From Planctomycetota bacterium (GTDB taxonomy: Bacteria > Planctomycetota > Phycisphaerae > Phycisphaerales > UBA1924), in assembly GCA_030950285.1 (NCBI GenBank), contig JAUZRR010000015.1, positions 43,480 through 107,479 of the forward strand: a stretch of DNA of 64,000 nt. The letters are read 5' to 3'. The notes beneath the pieces were generated by a model, which was given only the letters and a program-made list of their open reading frames with translations, did no database searches and had not been told where the DNA came from. The translations under genes were made by a program, and so were the position numbers. Positions 8,148 to 17,644 of this stretch are shown piece after piece; positions within the stretch are counted from its first letter, which is position 1, and each line of letters begins with the position of its first letter.

Positions 8148-11100
8148 ATGGCATCCCGCGTGAACGTGAAGTTCGTCGTGATTCTCTCCACCGTGCTCGT
8201 GCTGCTCGCGGCCGGGACCGGTGCGCTCGCCTGGAAAGTCGTGTTCAAGTCGGCGGCCCAACTCGCCGCCGCGGGGGATGCCAAGCTCGCCGAGGGGGAG
8301 GTCCGCGCCGCCGAGGTGCTCTATTCCAAAGCGGTCAACAAGGACCCGTACAACTCGGCCTACGTCCTCAAGTGGGAGAACGCGCTCGAGCTGTGGACGC
8401 CCGAGACCGACCGTGAGCTCCAGAACGAGTTCAACGGAACCTATGTCCTGGTGCAGCGGCAACTGGCGCGGTCGGACAACTTCGAGAACGTCGACTACCA
8501 GATCCAGTACGTCGAACTGCTCTGGGAACTCACCTCCTTTGGCGGGTTCTCCCGTCAGGCGTACGAATCGGTCATCAGCACGTGCGACGAGTTCATCAAG
8601 CTGCACGAGACCATGCGGCCGGAGGATCCGTCCTGGCTGCCCCTCCGGCGGTACCGCGGGCTGGCGTTTGCCCGCATCAAACTGAACGGGCTGGACCTGA
8701 GCGAGACCGACCAGGAACAGACCGAGGCCGATCTTCAGGACGTGCTCGCGGCGAATCCGGACGACTACATCTCCCTCGAATCGCTCGTGGCGATGAAGCG
8801 CATCGACGCCGAGGAAGCCCGTCGCCGCGGGCAACGCATCGATGCCGACAGCCTCACCGCAGAGAGCGTCTCGCTCATCGAAAGCTTTATCGCCACCAAC
8901 GGCGAGCGCTCGCTGCCGGGCATTCTTGCGACGATGCTCTCGACCGAGATCACGTTCCGTGAAGAGGCCAGCGCGCTCGTGGACGAGTTCGGTCCGGCCG
9001 CGACACCCAAGCTCGAAGAGCTGACCGAGCAGTACCGCCGGGTCACGCTCGACCTGGCCGGAAAGATGGCGGCGATCGACCCGTCGAAGATCACCCGCGA
9101 AGCTGTCCGCAGGCTGTATAACCTCGAGTCGCTCACTGATCTCTCCCGATCCTACGAGGGTTCGCTCTCGCTGATATCCCGGGTCCGAGAGGCGCACCCC
9201 GAGGACGCTTCGCTCGCGCTCACCCATGCGAACATTCTTCGTGAGCGGGGCGACTTTGATGCCGCGTACGCCGAGCTGCAAACCGTGATTGATCGACCCC
9301 GGCTGCCGTTGGGGCTCGAGGGCGTCAAGCTCATCAACGCCAAAACCAGCGCCGTCCTCGGGCAGATCCAGACCGCGGTTGAAGCGCACGCCAAAGCCGA
9401 GACCGACGAGGCAAAAGCCGACTGGCTCGCCCGAGCCAAAGCTCCGCGGGAAGCACTCGCCACGCTCGTGCCCGAGGCTTCGCCGGCGATCCAGCTGCTG
9501 GACGCGAAGATCGCGGTCGCCGAGGGCAACTTTGTCGACGCGCAGAAACTCGTCGACAACTACAACCAGATCACCGGCAACAGCGACCGCGATGCGCTGT
9601 GGATCAGCGCCCGTGTTGCCCAGCAACTCGGACAGTCCGGGAACACCCGCTCAGCCCTCGAACGCCTGCTCGAGATCGACCCGAGTATGGCCGCCGCGAA
9701 CGTCGCGCTCGCCGAGGTCGAGTACAACCTCGGCCTCCTCGAAGCCGCCCGCGACCGCCTGATCCAGGCCCAGAACAGCAACCCCAACGACCCGTACGTC
9801 CGTGAGCGCCTGACCCTCATCGAGGAACGCCTCGGTGACCGCACAGCTTCGGACCCCGTGCGGGGGGCGATCTTTGCTGCCCAGCGGACCGCCGGCGGGT
9901 CCGAGACGGAGATCGCGGATGTCGCAGCCGCGATCAAGATGCTGGAGACGGCGATCGACGAACTCGGCCCGGATCCTCGGCTCTTTTTCGAGCGTGCCCG
10001 GCTCCAGGTGCTCAACGAGGACACCGAAGCCGCCGACGAAACGATCCGCCAGGGCCTCGCGTTGTATCCGGAAGACGAAGCACTCAACCGGATCGCCAAG
10101 GGGCTCGCGGGGGTCAACTCCGTGGACACGCTCGTGGAGATGATCGGAGAGTCGGATCGCACTGACTTCCAAAAACAGATTTCGATCTACGCGGCCTACG
10201 ACCGGGCGGGTCGTACCGACGACGCCAACCGTGCGCTCGACGCTGCCGCCCAGCTCGAACCCGACAATCCGACGGTGCTCGAACTCTTGTTCAACCGGGC
10301 GTTCCGGGCAAATGATGTCGCCGAGGTCAAGCGTCTGGCCGACCGCGCCCGCGCCACCAACGCCGATCATATCGATGGGCTGAGCTACCGCGCCCGCCTG
10401 CTCCTGCTCGAGGGCAAGGACGACGAGGCGCTCGCGGCGCTGGGCCAGGCGATCGCCGCCGCCCCGAACAACACCACGCTGCTCCGGCTGCTCGGGCGGA
10501 CGCAGATCCGGCTCAACCGCACCAGCGACGGCATCGCGTCTTTGCAGCGGGTGCTCGAGATCCGGCCCGACGACCTGGGCACCGTGATGGAGCTCTGCCA
10601 GGTCCTCGTCGGCGAGAACCGTCCCGACGAGGCTCTCGAGATCGCCCGCCGCAGCGAGACCTTCGGCCGCGCCAACATCGACTTCATGCAGATGGTGCTC
10701 ACGCTGGAAGGCTCGGTCGGCGACAAGACCGCCGCCCGCGACCGACGCGAGAAGATTCTCGCTGCGCGTCCGGATGACATCCGCAACACGCTCGCGCTGA
10801 TCGACCTCTACATTTCTCTCGGGCAGTGGGACGAGGCTCTCGGATTGATCGAACAGGCTCGGCACAACGACGCCCCGGGCGTCTCGGACTCGCTCATCGC
10901 GCTGGAGGCCCGTTGGCACGCCGAGCAGAACGACCTGGACGCCGCCCGCCGCGCCTACGCCAAATACATCGCCGAGACGCCGCCGACCGATCGTGTCGGC
11001 CCGTACGTCGCGTTGGCCCAGTTCATGATCCAGCGCGGCAGCACAAACGCGGCGATGACCGCGATGCAGCAGGCGATTCGGTATCAGCCCGAGGGCGAGT

Positions 11101-12731
11101 TCCGCGTGGACACGATGCTCGGCGGCACGCTCATGCGGTTCAGCCGATTCAACGACGCCTACAACGCCTATTCACGGATTCTGGAGAACGATCCGAACGC
11201 CGACCAGTCTGTGAAACTCCGTGCGTGCGAGGCGCTCATCGGGATGGAGCAGTACGACAAAGCCGAGCAGATTCTGGCGGAGATCCCCAACGGCGAAACC
11301 GACCTCACGGTGGTACTCCTCCGCGCCCGGATCATGCTGCAGCGCGGCGACGACCGCGCCGCCCGCTCGGCGCTCGACGACGCGGTCGGGCGCTGGCCGG
11401 ACGACCACCGGGTCTGGATCCTCCGCGCCGAGGCCGAGGCCCGCGTCCCGGACCTCATCCCCGATGCGCTGGCGGACCTCGACCGCGCGCTTGAACTCCG
11501 CCCGAGCATGGCCGAGGCACACCGACGCCGCGCCGAGCTGCTCGCGGTCCTGGGCAGAGAGGACGAAGCGATCGCGGCATGGCAGACAGCGGTACGGACC
11601 AACCCGACCAATGAGGAGCTGCGCTCGGCGTTGCTGGTCACGCTGATCCGCCGGGGGATGGAGCGCGAAGCGATGCAGGCCGCGAACGATTGGTTTGAAC
11701 GCCGCCCGCTCGACGCCCAGCACCGCACCCGGATCGCCGAGCTGTTTCTTCTCGGAGGGATGCGGAAAGCGGCGACGGATATCTATCTCGGCGCGTTCGA
11801 GATCGATCAGGACCCACAGCTGATGCTCCGCCTGGCCGACCTTCTCTTGAGCGCCAAGCCACCCAGGCTCAACGAGGCCGAGCGTGTGTTTTCTCAGGCG
11901 CAGAAGGTGGTCATCACCAACCCCTCGCTGATGCTGGCCCGGGCACGGGTGTTTGCCCAGACCGGGCGCATGGAGGCCGCGTGGAACGACTGCCTCGGTT
12001 CGTTCCAACTGCTGACAAGCCGAGACGCGGACTCGATGGCGTCGTGGTTTACAACCATGCGCAGCGTGTTCAACAACCCGCGTGAAACACTCACCTTTGT
12101 CAACCGGCTCTCTTCGCAGCCGGGGGCCGCCGACTGGACGAAACTGTTCTCAGCCCGGATCCTGATGGGAGACGCCGCCACGGTTTCCGAAGGGCTCTCG
12201 CAGTTGATGTCCCTGATCGATTCGACACGCGACCCCAACATCAAGTACTCGGCATTGCGCGCGCTGGCCGGCGAGTACTACTACAACAAGCAGTACGAGG
12301 ACGCCCTGGCGACCTGGAAGCGGTCGCTGGCACTCCGTCCGAATGATTGGCAGGTCGAGAACAACATCGCGTACGCCCTTGCGACCGATCTGGACCGCCC
12401 CAGTGATGCGCTCCCCTATGCCGAGAACGCAACCAAACACGGCCCGAACGAACCGGAGGCATTGGACACGCTGGGAACGGTGTACCTCGCGATGGACCGT
12501 GCCGCCGACGCTGTGCCACTGTTTGAGAACGCGGTCCGGCTCACTCGGGGGACCGCGGTGGATGCGCAATACATGGTCCGCCTGGCGCAGGCTCAGCTCG
12601 CGTCGGGAAATCGCGCGCAGGCCGAGGCTGTTCTTACAGAGGTCCAAGGCTTACTGGACCGGGGCCGCGAACTCGACGAAGAGTACGAAGTAACACGACA
12701 GAGCCTCCTCGCCGAGCTCGGCGAGGGATAA
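8148..12731 (+). CDS. Giant tetratricopeptide-repeat protein of the exosortase/EPS operon
   Basis: This 1527-residue protein has one N-terminal membrane segment (VKFVVILSTVLVLLAAGTGALAW, about residues 7-29) that could be a signal anchor. The remainder is almost entirely helical TPR repeats, seen as recurring A..A...LE.AL.LRPD.A.A...LA patterns, for example SDGIASLQRVLEIRPDDLGT. I found no catalytic motif. Large TPR proteins (PrsT-like) sit beside exosortases in other bacteria and are assumed to scaffold polysaccharide assembly; that role here is inferred from position. It begins 54 bp after the exosortase and ends 97 bp before the Wzc-like gene. Its length is well above the usual 900 or so residues of PrsT. 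Confidence 0.85.
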   Translation: MASRVNVKFVVILSTVLVLLAAGTGALAWKVVFKSAAQLAAAGDAKLAEGEVRAAEVLYSKAVNKDPYNSAYVLKWENALELWTPETDRELQNEFNGTYVLVQRQLARSDNFENVDYQIQYVELLWELTSFGGFSRQAYESVISTCDEFIKLHETMRPEDPSWLPLRRYRGLAFARIKLNGLDLSETDQEQTEADLQDVLAANPDDYISLESLVAMKRIDAEEARRRGQRIDADSLTAESVSLIESFIATNGERSLPGILATMLSTEITFREEASALVDEFGPAATPKLEELTEQYRRVTLDLAGKMAAIDPSKITREAVRRLYNLESLTDLSRSYEGSLSLISRVREAHPEDASLALTHANILRERGDFDAAYAELQTVIDRPRLPLGLEGVKLINAKTSAVLGQIQTAVEAHAKAETDEAKADWLARAKAPREALATLVPEASPAIQLLDAKIAVAEGNFVDAQKLVDNYNQITGNSDRDALWISARVAQQLGQSGNTRSALERLLEIDPSMAAANVALAEVEYNLGLLEAARDRLIQAQNSNPNDPYVRERLTLIEERLGDRTASDPVRGAIFAAQRTAGGSETEIADVAAAIKMLETAIDELGPDPRLFFERARLQVLNEDTEAADETIRQGLALYPEDEALNRIAKGLAGVNSVDTLVEMIGESDRTDFQKQISIYAAYDRAGRTDDANRALDAAAQLEPDNPTVLELLFNRAFRANDVAEVKRLADRARATNADHIDGLSYRARLLLLEGKDDEALAALGQAIAAAPNNTTLLRLLGRTQIRLNRTSDGIASLQRVLEIRPDDLGTVMELCQVLVGENRPDEALEIARRSETFGRANIDFMQMVLTLEGSVGDKTAARDRREKILAARPDDIRNTLALIDLYISLGQWDEALGLIEQARHNDAPGVSDSLIALEARWHAEQNDLDAARRAYAKYIAETPPTDRVGPYVALAQFMIQRGSTNAAMTAMQQAIRYQPEGEFRVDTMLGGTLMRFSRFNDAYNAYSRILENDPNADQSVKLRACEALIGMEQYDKAEQILAEIPNGETDLTVVLLRARIMLQRGDDRAARSALDDAVGRWPDDHRVWILRAEAEARVPDLIPDALADLDRALELRPSMAEAHRRRAELLAVLGREDEAIAAWQTAVRTNPTNEELRSALLVTLIRRGMEREAMQAANDWFERRPLDAQHRTRIAELFLLGGMRKAATDIYLGAFEIDQDPQLMLRLADLLLSAKPPRLNEAERVFSQAQKVVITNPSLMLARARVFAQTGRMEAAWNDCLGSFQLLTSRDADSMASWFTTMRSVFNNPRETLTFVNRLSSQPGAADWTKLFSARILMGDAATVSEGLSQLMSLIDSTRDPNIKYSALRALAGEYYYNKQYEDALATWKRSLALRPNDWQVENNIAYALATDLDRPSDALPYAENATKHGPNEPEALDTLGTVYLAMDRAADAVPLFENAVRLTRGTAVDAQYMVRLAQAQLASGNRAQAEAVLTEVQGLLDRGRELDEEYEVTRQSLLAELGEG

Positions 12732-12828
12732 CCCGACCGGACAAACCGAACGCCTTGCCCGATGGCGGCGTACCAACCGCCCACGCCCGCACTGGAAAGA
12801 ACCCACCCGCCCCACAGGGACCAAGACC

Positions 12829-15018
12829 ATGACCACTGCCACCACCAAGCCGACCGCTCCGTTCCCGGTCCGATCTCAGGCCGCCTCGGCCGGTCCAGCC
12901 GCGCCAAGCGTTGACATCGGCAAGATGTTCAAGAAGTACCTGTGGATCCTGATCGCGTCGGTGATTGTCGGCGTGCTGCTGGGCATCGGTTCCTTCATTG
13001 TGCTCCGCAAGTACGCCCCAATCTTCCAGTCGCAGGTCATTTTCCAGGTGCTCCCGCCGCAGACCACCCTCGAAGTCATGGTCGGCAAAGACGAGGACGA
13101 GCAGGAACGGTTCGCGCTCACCCAGGTCGCGCAGATGAAGTCCGACGACGTGATCGACAGCGTCGTCTCCGACCCCCGCCTCCAGGCGCTGGGTGGAGAT
13201 TGGACGAAGAAGTTTACCTCGGGCGGCAAGTTCCAGGCCGCCGACGCCGCCGAGTGGTTGCAGGACTCGCTGGTCGCGAGGCTCGTGCCCAACACCGACA
13301 TCATCGAGATGAAGTTGGGATGGAAGCGCGCCAACGACGTGACCAACGTGCTTGGGCTCGTCAAAGAGAAGTACCTGTTCCGTCTCGAGGAACAATCCCG
13401 CCAGCAACTCGCCCCGCAGCGTGAAGCTCTCGAAAAACAGATCGACGCGTACAAGAAGAATCTGGACGCCAACCAGACGCTGCGTGAGCAGATTCTCAGC
13501 GACGACAAGGTCGATTCACTCGAGCAGCGGTGGGCCGCGGAGAATCTCGAGCTCCAGGGCATCATCTCGACACTCCACACGGTGCGTATCTCCAAGGAAG
13601 GGGCCGCCACCCAGCTCGCCCGCTACGAGCAGGAACTCAACGCCCAGGGCGGCCCGACCTTCTCCGACGAACTGCGCAGCGCCATCGAGGCCGAGCCGCT
13701 CATTCAGTCCATCCACCAGACCCTGGCCTCCCTCAGCGCGCAGAAGGCCGCGATGCAGCGGCAAGGCCTCGGTGCCGAGCACCGCGCGATGGTCTCGACC
13801 GACTCCCTGATCGACTCCTGGAAGTCCAAGCTCGACGAGGAACGCGACCGCCTGCTCCGCAAGCGGTTCGACGCGATCGTGGACGGGCTGCGCAGCACCA
13901 TCGCCACGCTCAATGCCCAGGAGACCGAACTGGCGATCACCCAAGAACAGCTCGTCACCCGCCTGGTCGACCTGAGCAAGACCATGACCAAGGTCGACGA
14001 CATCGACCGCGAGATCGAGACCATCATCAAGACCCGCGCCGAGATGGAGGCCCAGCTTCAGACCCTGACAAGCGTCTCGCGGCTGGCGACGTCCAAGCGC
14101 ATCATGGTGCTGCAGAACGAACGCAACCCCGACCGCCCGATCTTCCCGAACATCCTCTACATGATCCCCGCCGGCGTGGTGCTGTGCCTGGGGCTGACCA
14201 CCGGCATCGTGTTCCTGCGGGAGCTTCTCGACCAGCGAGTCAAGGGTCCTGCCGACATCGCGATGATCCCTCGCACCCGGGTGCTCGGGATCGTCCCCGA
14301 CGCCTCGGAAGACTCCGCCACTCCGAACAATCAGATGCACTGCGCGTTCAGCGCCGCTCCACGCGGCGTGGTCTCCGAGAGCTTCCGCCAGATCAGGTCG
14401 CCGCTGCTCAAGCAGATGGACCTCGCGGGGCACAAGTCACTCATGGTGCTGGGCGGCATGCCGGGGTCGGGCGCTTCGACCGTCGCGTCCAATCTTGCTG
14501 CGGCCGCGGCGGCTTCGGGCCGGCGCACGCTCCTGGTGGACGCCAACTTCCGCCGTCCCACGCAGCACACCTGTTTCGGCATCAGCGATTCGCCCGGGCT
14601 TTCCGACGTGCTCGCCGGGACGACCTCGGTCCAGGACGCCGCCGTTGCAACACAAACGGAGAATCTTTCACTCCTGCCCGTTGGTTCCAACGCCAACCGC
14701 GTGGTCGAGCAGCTCGCCGGGCACCACTTCGGCGAGGTGCTGACCGAGACAATGGCCGAGTACGACCTTGTCATCATCGACGTCCCGCCGGCGATCATCT
14801 CGGGCGACGGCATCAGCATCGCCAACCGCTGCGACGCGTCCCTGCTGGTTGTCCGGGCGTACGCTGAGGAACGCGGGCTCGTCGCCCGGATCAGAAACCA
14901 GCTCGCCGAGAGCAAGGCCGAGTTCCTCGGCGTGGTGGTCAACGGCGTCAAAGCCTCGGCCGGCGGATACCTCCGCGGCAACATCCGTGCGAGCCAGTCC
15001 TACGCCGACAACGCCTGA
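12829..15018 (+). CDS. Wzc-like polysaccharide co-polymerase / tyrosine autokinase-type protein with altered P-loop
   Basis: The 729 residues begin with a cytoplasmic tail and membrane helix (about 37-60), then a Wzz-type periplasmic region rich in coiled coil (190-420). A second helix (about 440-465) carries the NPDRPIFPN proline motif before it. The cytoplasmic BY-kinase-like domain follows from about 500. Walker A' (TLLVDANFRRPTQ) and Walker B (LVIIDVPP) are recognisable. The P-loop, however, reads GGMPGSGAST, with Ala549 where the family has the nucleotide-binding Lys. The C-terminus has only two tyrosines rather than a cluster. It may regulate chain length without being an active kinase. 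Upstream is the TPR gene and downstream the epimerase. Confidence 0.88.
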   Translation: MTTATTKPTAPFPVRSQAASAGPAAPSVDIGKMFKKYLWILIASVIVGVLLGIGSFIVLRKYAPIFQSQVIFQVLPPQTTLEVMVGKDEDEQERFALTQVAQMKSDDVIDSVVSDPRLQALGGDWTKKFTSGGKFQAADAAEWLQDSLVARLVPNTDIIEMKLGWKRANDVTNVLGLVKEKYLFRLEEQSRQQLAPQREALEKQIDAYKKNLDANQTLREQILSDDKVDSLEQRWAAENLELQGIISTLHTVRISKEGAATQLARYEQELNAQGGPTFSDELRSAIEAEPLIQSIHQTLASLSAQKAAMQRQGLGAEHRAMVSTDSLIDSWKSKLDEERDRLLRKRFDAIVDGLRSTIATLNAQETELAITQEQLVTRLVDLSKTMTKVDDIDREIETIIKTRAEMEAQLQTLTSVSRLATSKRIMVLQNERNPDRPIFPNILYMIPAGVVLCLGLTTGIVFLRELLDQRVKGPADIAMIPRTRVLGIVPDASEDSATPNNQMHCAFSAAPRGVVSESFRQIRSPLLKQMDLAGHKSLMVLGGMPGSGASTVASNLAAAAAASGRRTLLVDANFRRPTQHTCFGISDSPGLSDVLAGTTSVQDAAVATQTENLSLLPVGSNANRVVEQLAGHHFGEVLTETMAEYDLVIIDVPPAIISGDGISIANRCDASLLVVRAYAEERGLVARIRNQLAESKAEFLGVVVNGVKASAGGYLRGNIRASQSYADNA

Positions 15019-15050
15019 CACCCCGCCCGGGGGGGACACGGGAGCAACGC

Positions 15051-16115
15051 TTGCACGATCCGGTCAATCCCCAGCACCCAAACCCGACGACCCGCCCAGA
15101 CACGGGCGGGCGTCGCGCGTTAGTCACCGGCGGTGCGGGGTTCATCGGGTCTCACCTCGTCGATCACCTGCTCGCTCGGGGTGACGAGGTCACCGTCATC
15201 GACAATCTCTCGACGGGCAACGCCCACAACCTGCCCACGCACGAACGCCTCACCACGGTCGAGGCCGATGTCTCCGACGGGCTCGCCGCACTCACCGATG
15301 AGGGTGTCGCGTTTGACGAGATTTACCACCTCGCGGCGGCGGTCGGGGTGCAGCTTGTCATGGACGATCCCAAAGCCGCGATCCGCACCAACATCGTCGG
15401 CACCATCGACCTCCTCGACTTTGCGCGAAACCAGACCACGCCGGCGCGCACGCTCATCGCGTCGAGTTCCGAGGTCTATGGCAAGGGCTCACGCAGCCCC
15501 TTTGCCGAAGAGGACGACGTGGTCTACGGCCCGACCACCATCGCCCGCTGGTCCTACGGCATGAGCAAAGCCCTCGACGAGCACCTCGCCCTGGCCCACA
15601 GCCGTGCGTCGGGGCTGCCCGTTGTTGTCACCCGGTTCTTCAACACCGTCGGCCCCAGACAGGTCGGCAGCTACGGGATGGTGCTGCCCCGCTTTGTCGC
15701 GGCGGCGCTGGCCGGAGAGCCCCTGGTCATCCACGACACCGGCGAGCAGACCCGCTGCTTCTGCGATGTCCGCGACGTGATGGAGGTGCTCCCCCGTCTG
15801 CTGGCTGCGCCCGCGTGCTTCGGCCGCGTGTTCAACGTCGGGTCCGACCACGAGATCACGATTCTCCAACTCGCCGACGCGGTCATCTCGACGCTCGGCT
15901 CGAGTTCCAAGACGCGGTTCATCCCCTACCAGCAGGCGTTCCCCGAAGGCTTCGAGGACCTACCCCGGCGAAGGCCCGACCTGTCGCGCGTCCGCGAGGC
16001 GGTCGGGTTTGAGCCCAAAATCACGCTCGAACAGACCATCCTCGATGTTGCTGCGTTCATCCGCAGCGGCAGCGACGCAACGGCCCGGCCCGCCCGACCC
16101 GAGGTACGGACGTGA
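15051..16115 (+). CDS. NAD-dependent sugar epimerase/dehydratase
   Basis: This extended short-chain dehydrogenase (354 residues) acts on nucleotide sugars. The NAD-binding loop GGAGFIGSH (about residues 27-35), the acidic strand VIDNLSTGN, the SSSEVYG serine region and the catalytic YGMSK (Tyr and Lys about 175-179) are all present. VVVTRFFNTVGPRQVGSYGMVLPRF and the late RRRPDLSR segment resemble UDP-glucuronate decarboxylase or UDP-glucose 4-epimerase-like enzymes, but I cannot fix the substrate. Translation begins at TTG, with GGGAG seven bases upstream. The stop overlaps the GTG of the next gene by four bases (GTGA). In this operon it presumably makes a sugar donor for the exopolysaccharide. 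Confidence 0.88.
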   Translation: MHDPVNPQHPNPTTRPDTGGRRALVTGGAGFIGSHLVDHLLARGDEVTVIDNLSTGNAHNLPTHERLTTVEADVSDGLAALTDEGVAFDEIYHLAAAVGVQLVMDDPKAAIRTNIVGTIDLLDFARNQTTPARTLIASSSEVYGKGSRSPFAEEDDVVYGPTTIARWSYGMSKALDEHLALAHSRASGLPVVVTRFFNTVGPRQVGSYGMVLPRFVAAALAGEPLVIHDTGEQTRCFCDVRDVMEVLPRLLAAPACFGRVFNVGSDHEITILQLADAVISTLGSSSKTRFIPYQQAFPEGFEDLPRRRPDLSRVREAVGFEPKITLEQTILDVAAFIRSGSDATARPARPEVRT

Positions 16116-17644
16116 ACCCGCTCGCGATCATCGCAACACTCGTCCCAACGGGGCTGCTGCAAGCCCAGCCGACGCCCGAGGTCCGCGAACGCATCGAAGA
16201 GCTCGGCGCGACGATCCAGGGGCTCGCGGCCCAGCAGCAGGAACTCGCGCAGGCTGCGGGGCTCGACACCGCGGCGACCGCGTCCCGCCTCGAAATCTTC
16301 CACGGCTATATCGGCGTCCTCATCGTCGCGTTTCTCGTCACGCTGCTGACTACGCCGATCATGCGCCGGCTTGCGATCGCCAACGGCATCATCGACAAGC
16401 CCGACGGCGACCGCAAAATCCACAAAATGCCCATCGCCTACCTCGGGGGAGTTGCCGTCTTTCTCGGGCTCGTCGGGGGCATCCTCTTTAGCTATCTCGC
16501 AGTCGCGTTCCCCAACTGGGGCATCATGCAGTGGCACTCGACCGCGCACATGGTCAGCGACGATCCGACCAATGTCTTCCCGTTGCCCGTACCGATCTCG
16601 GTCCTTCTCGGGCTCACGGTCATTATGCTTGTCGGGCTCTTTGACGACGTCATCGGGCTGGAACCACGCCTCAAGATCGGCGGCCAGCTCTTTGCCGCGG
16701 CGGCCCTGGCCTACGACAGCGTCGGGGTCCAGGTCGCAAAGGGCGTCCTCAGCCCCACCCTCGGCGAGTGGCTCAACAACCCAGACCTGAAGTACTCGAT
16801 CGCGACCGGGTTCATGATCCCGCTCTTCGGAGAGATGCTCCCGACCAACGAGCCCGGCATCGTGATCGACCTCATCTACTGCGCCGGCACCGCGATCATC
16901 GCGATCTTCGTGCTCGGCGCGTGCAACGCCTCGAACCTCCTCGACGGGCTCGACGGGTTGCTCTCGGGCACCACCGCGATCTGTGCCGCGGCGTTGCTCG
17001 TGGTGGCGCTCACGCTCGCGGTCCGCGACGACGGCCCGCGCGACGCCCAGCGCATCATCCTGTCCCTGGCGCTCTTGGGGGCGTGCCTGGGGTTCCTGCC
17101 GCACAACTTCAACCCGGCGTCTATTTTTCTCGGCGACTGTGGGTCGCTGCTCATGGGCTACGCCACGATCGTCATCGTGCTCACCCTGGGCGACACCGGC
17201 CGAACGCACCTTGTGCTTGCCGGGCTTGTCATCTATTCGATCCCCATCATGGACACCTGCCTGGCGATCGTCCGACGAAAGATGGCCGGGAAAAAACTCA
17301 GCGACCCCGACGCCGACCACCTCCACCACATGCTCAAACGAACGCTCGGGGTCAAAGGGGCGGTCTTCAGCCTCTACGGCATCGGGATCCTCTTCGGCGC
17401 GCTCGGCGTCGCGATGAGCCTCTGGCGGGCCCGCGTCACCTACGCCCTGGCGGGGATGCTCATCGCCTACATCGCGGTAATCTCGATCAAGCTCGCCCGC
17501 CGAAAGCAGCTCGAGGACGCCATGACCCTCCGCACCCCCAACACCCCCAGCACCCCCAGCACCCCCAGCACCCCACGGGCACCAGCGCCCAAGCCACTCC
17601 CCCACGCCGACGAGAAACCCAAGGACCATGCCAAGCCCGCTTGA
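16112..17644 (+). CDS. WecA/MraY-family undecaprenyl-phosphate sugar-1-phosphate transferase
   Basis: Enzymes of this family start polysaccharide chains by moving sugar-1-phosphate from UDP-sugar to undecaprenyl phosphate in the membrane. About 11 hydrophobic helices are visible. The family motifs are present: DKPDGDRKIHKMPIAYLGG (about residues 95-110), LFDDVIGLEPRLKIGGQ with the paired Asp, NASNLLDGLDGL, and the C-terminal DADHLHHMLKR loop. The 510 residues exceed the usual 350 because of an N-terminal amphipathic stretch and a low-complexity C-terminus with a NTPSTPSTPST repeat encoded by 9-bp units. Start is GTG, overlapping the epimerase stop by four bases. It is the probable initiating enzyme for this operon's polymer. 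Confidence 0.9.
   Translation: MNPLAIIATLVPTGLLQAQPTPEVRERIEELGATIQGLAAQQQELAQAAGLDTAATASRLEIFHGYIGVLIVAFLVTLLTTPIMRRLAIANGIIDKPDGDRKIHKMPIAYLGGVAVFLGLVGGILFSYLAVAFPNWGIMQWHSTAHMVSDDPTNVFPLPVPISVLLGLTVIMLVGLFDDVIGLEPRLKIGGQLFAAAALAYDSVGVQVAKGVLSPTLGEWLNNPDLKYSIATGFMIPLFGEMLPTNEPGIVIDLIYCAGTAIIAIFVLGACNASNLLDGLDGLLSGTTAICAAALLVVALTLAVRDDGPRDAQRIILSLALLGACLGFLPHNFNPASIFLGDCGSLLMGYATIVIVLTLGDTGRTHLVLAGLVIYSIPIMDTCLAIVRRKMAGKKLSDPDADHLHHMLKRTLGVKGAVFSLYGIGILFGALGVAMSLWRARVTYALAGMLIAYIAVISIKLARRKQLEDAMTLRTPNTPSTPSTPSTPRAPAPKPLPHADEKPKDHAKPA

Noticed and set aside
4038-9626. 1862-residue leftward ORF
   Set aside because: It runs opposite lipA's upstream region and the EPS genes, is Arg/Gly/Asp-rich without domains, and is a typical high-GC shadow frame.
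17536-17572. Short-period repeat as a possible CRISPR or regulatory repeat
   Set aside because: It is a 9-bp repeat within the WecA-like gene that encodes a Thr-Pro-Ser tail.
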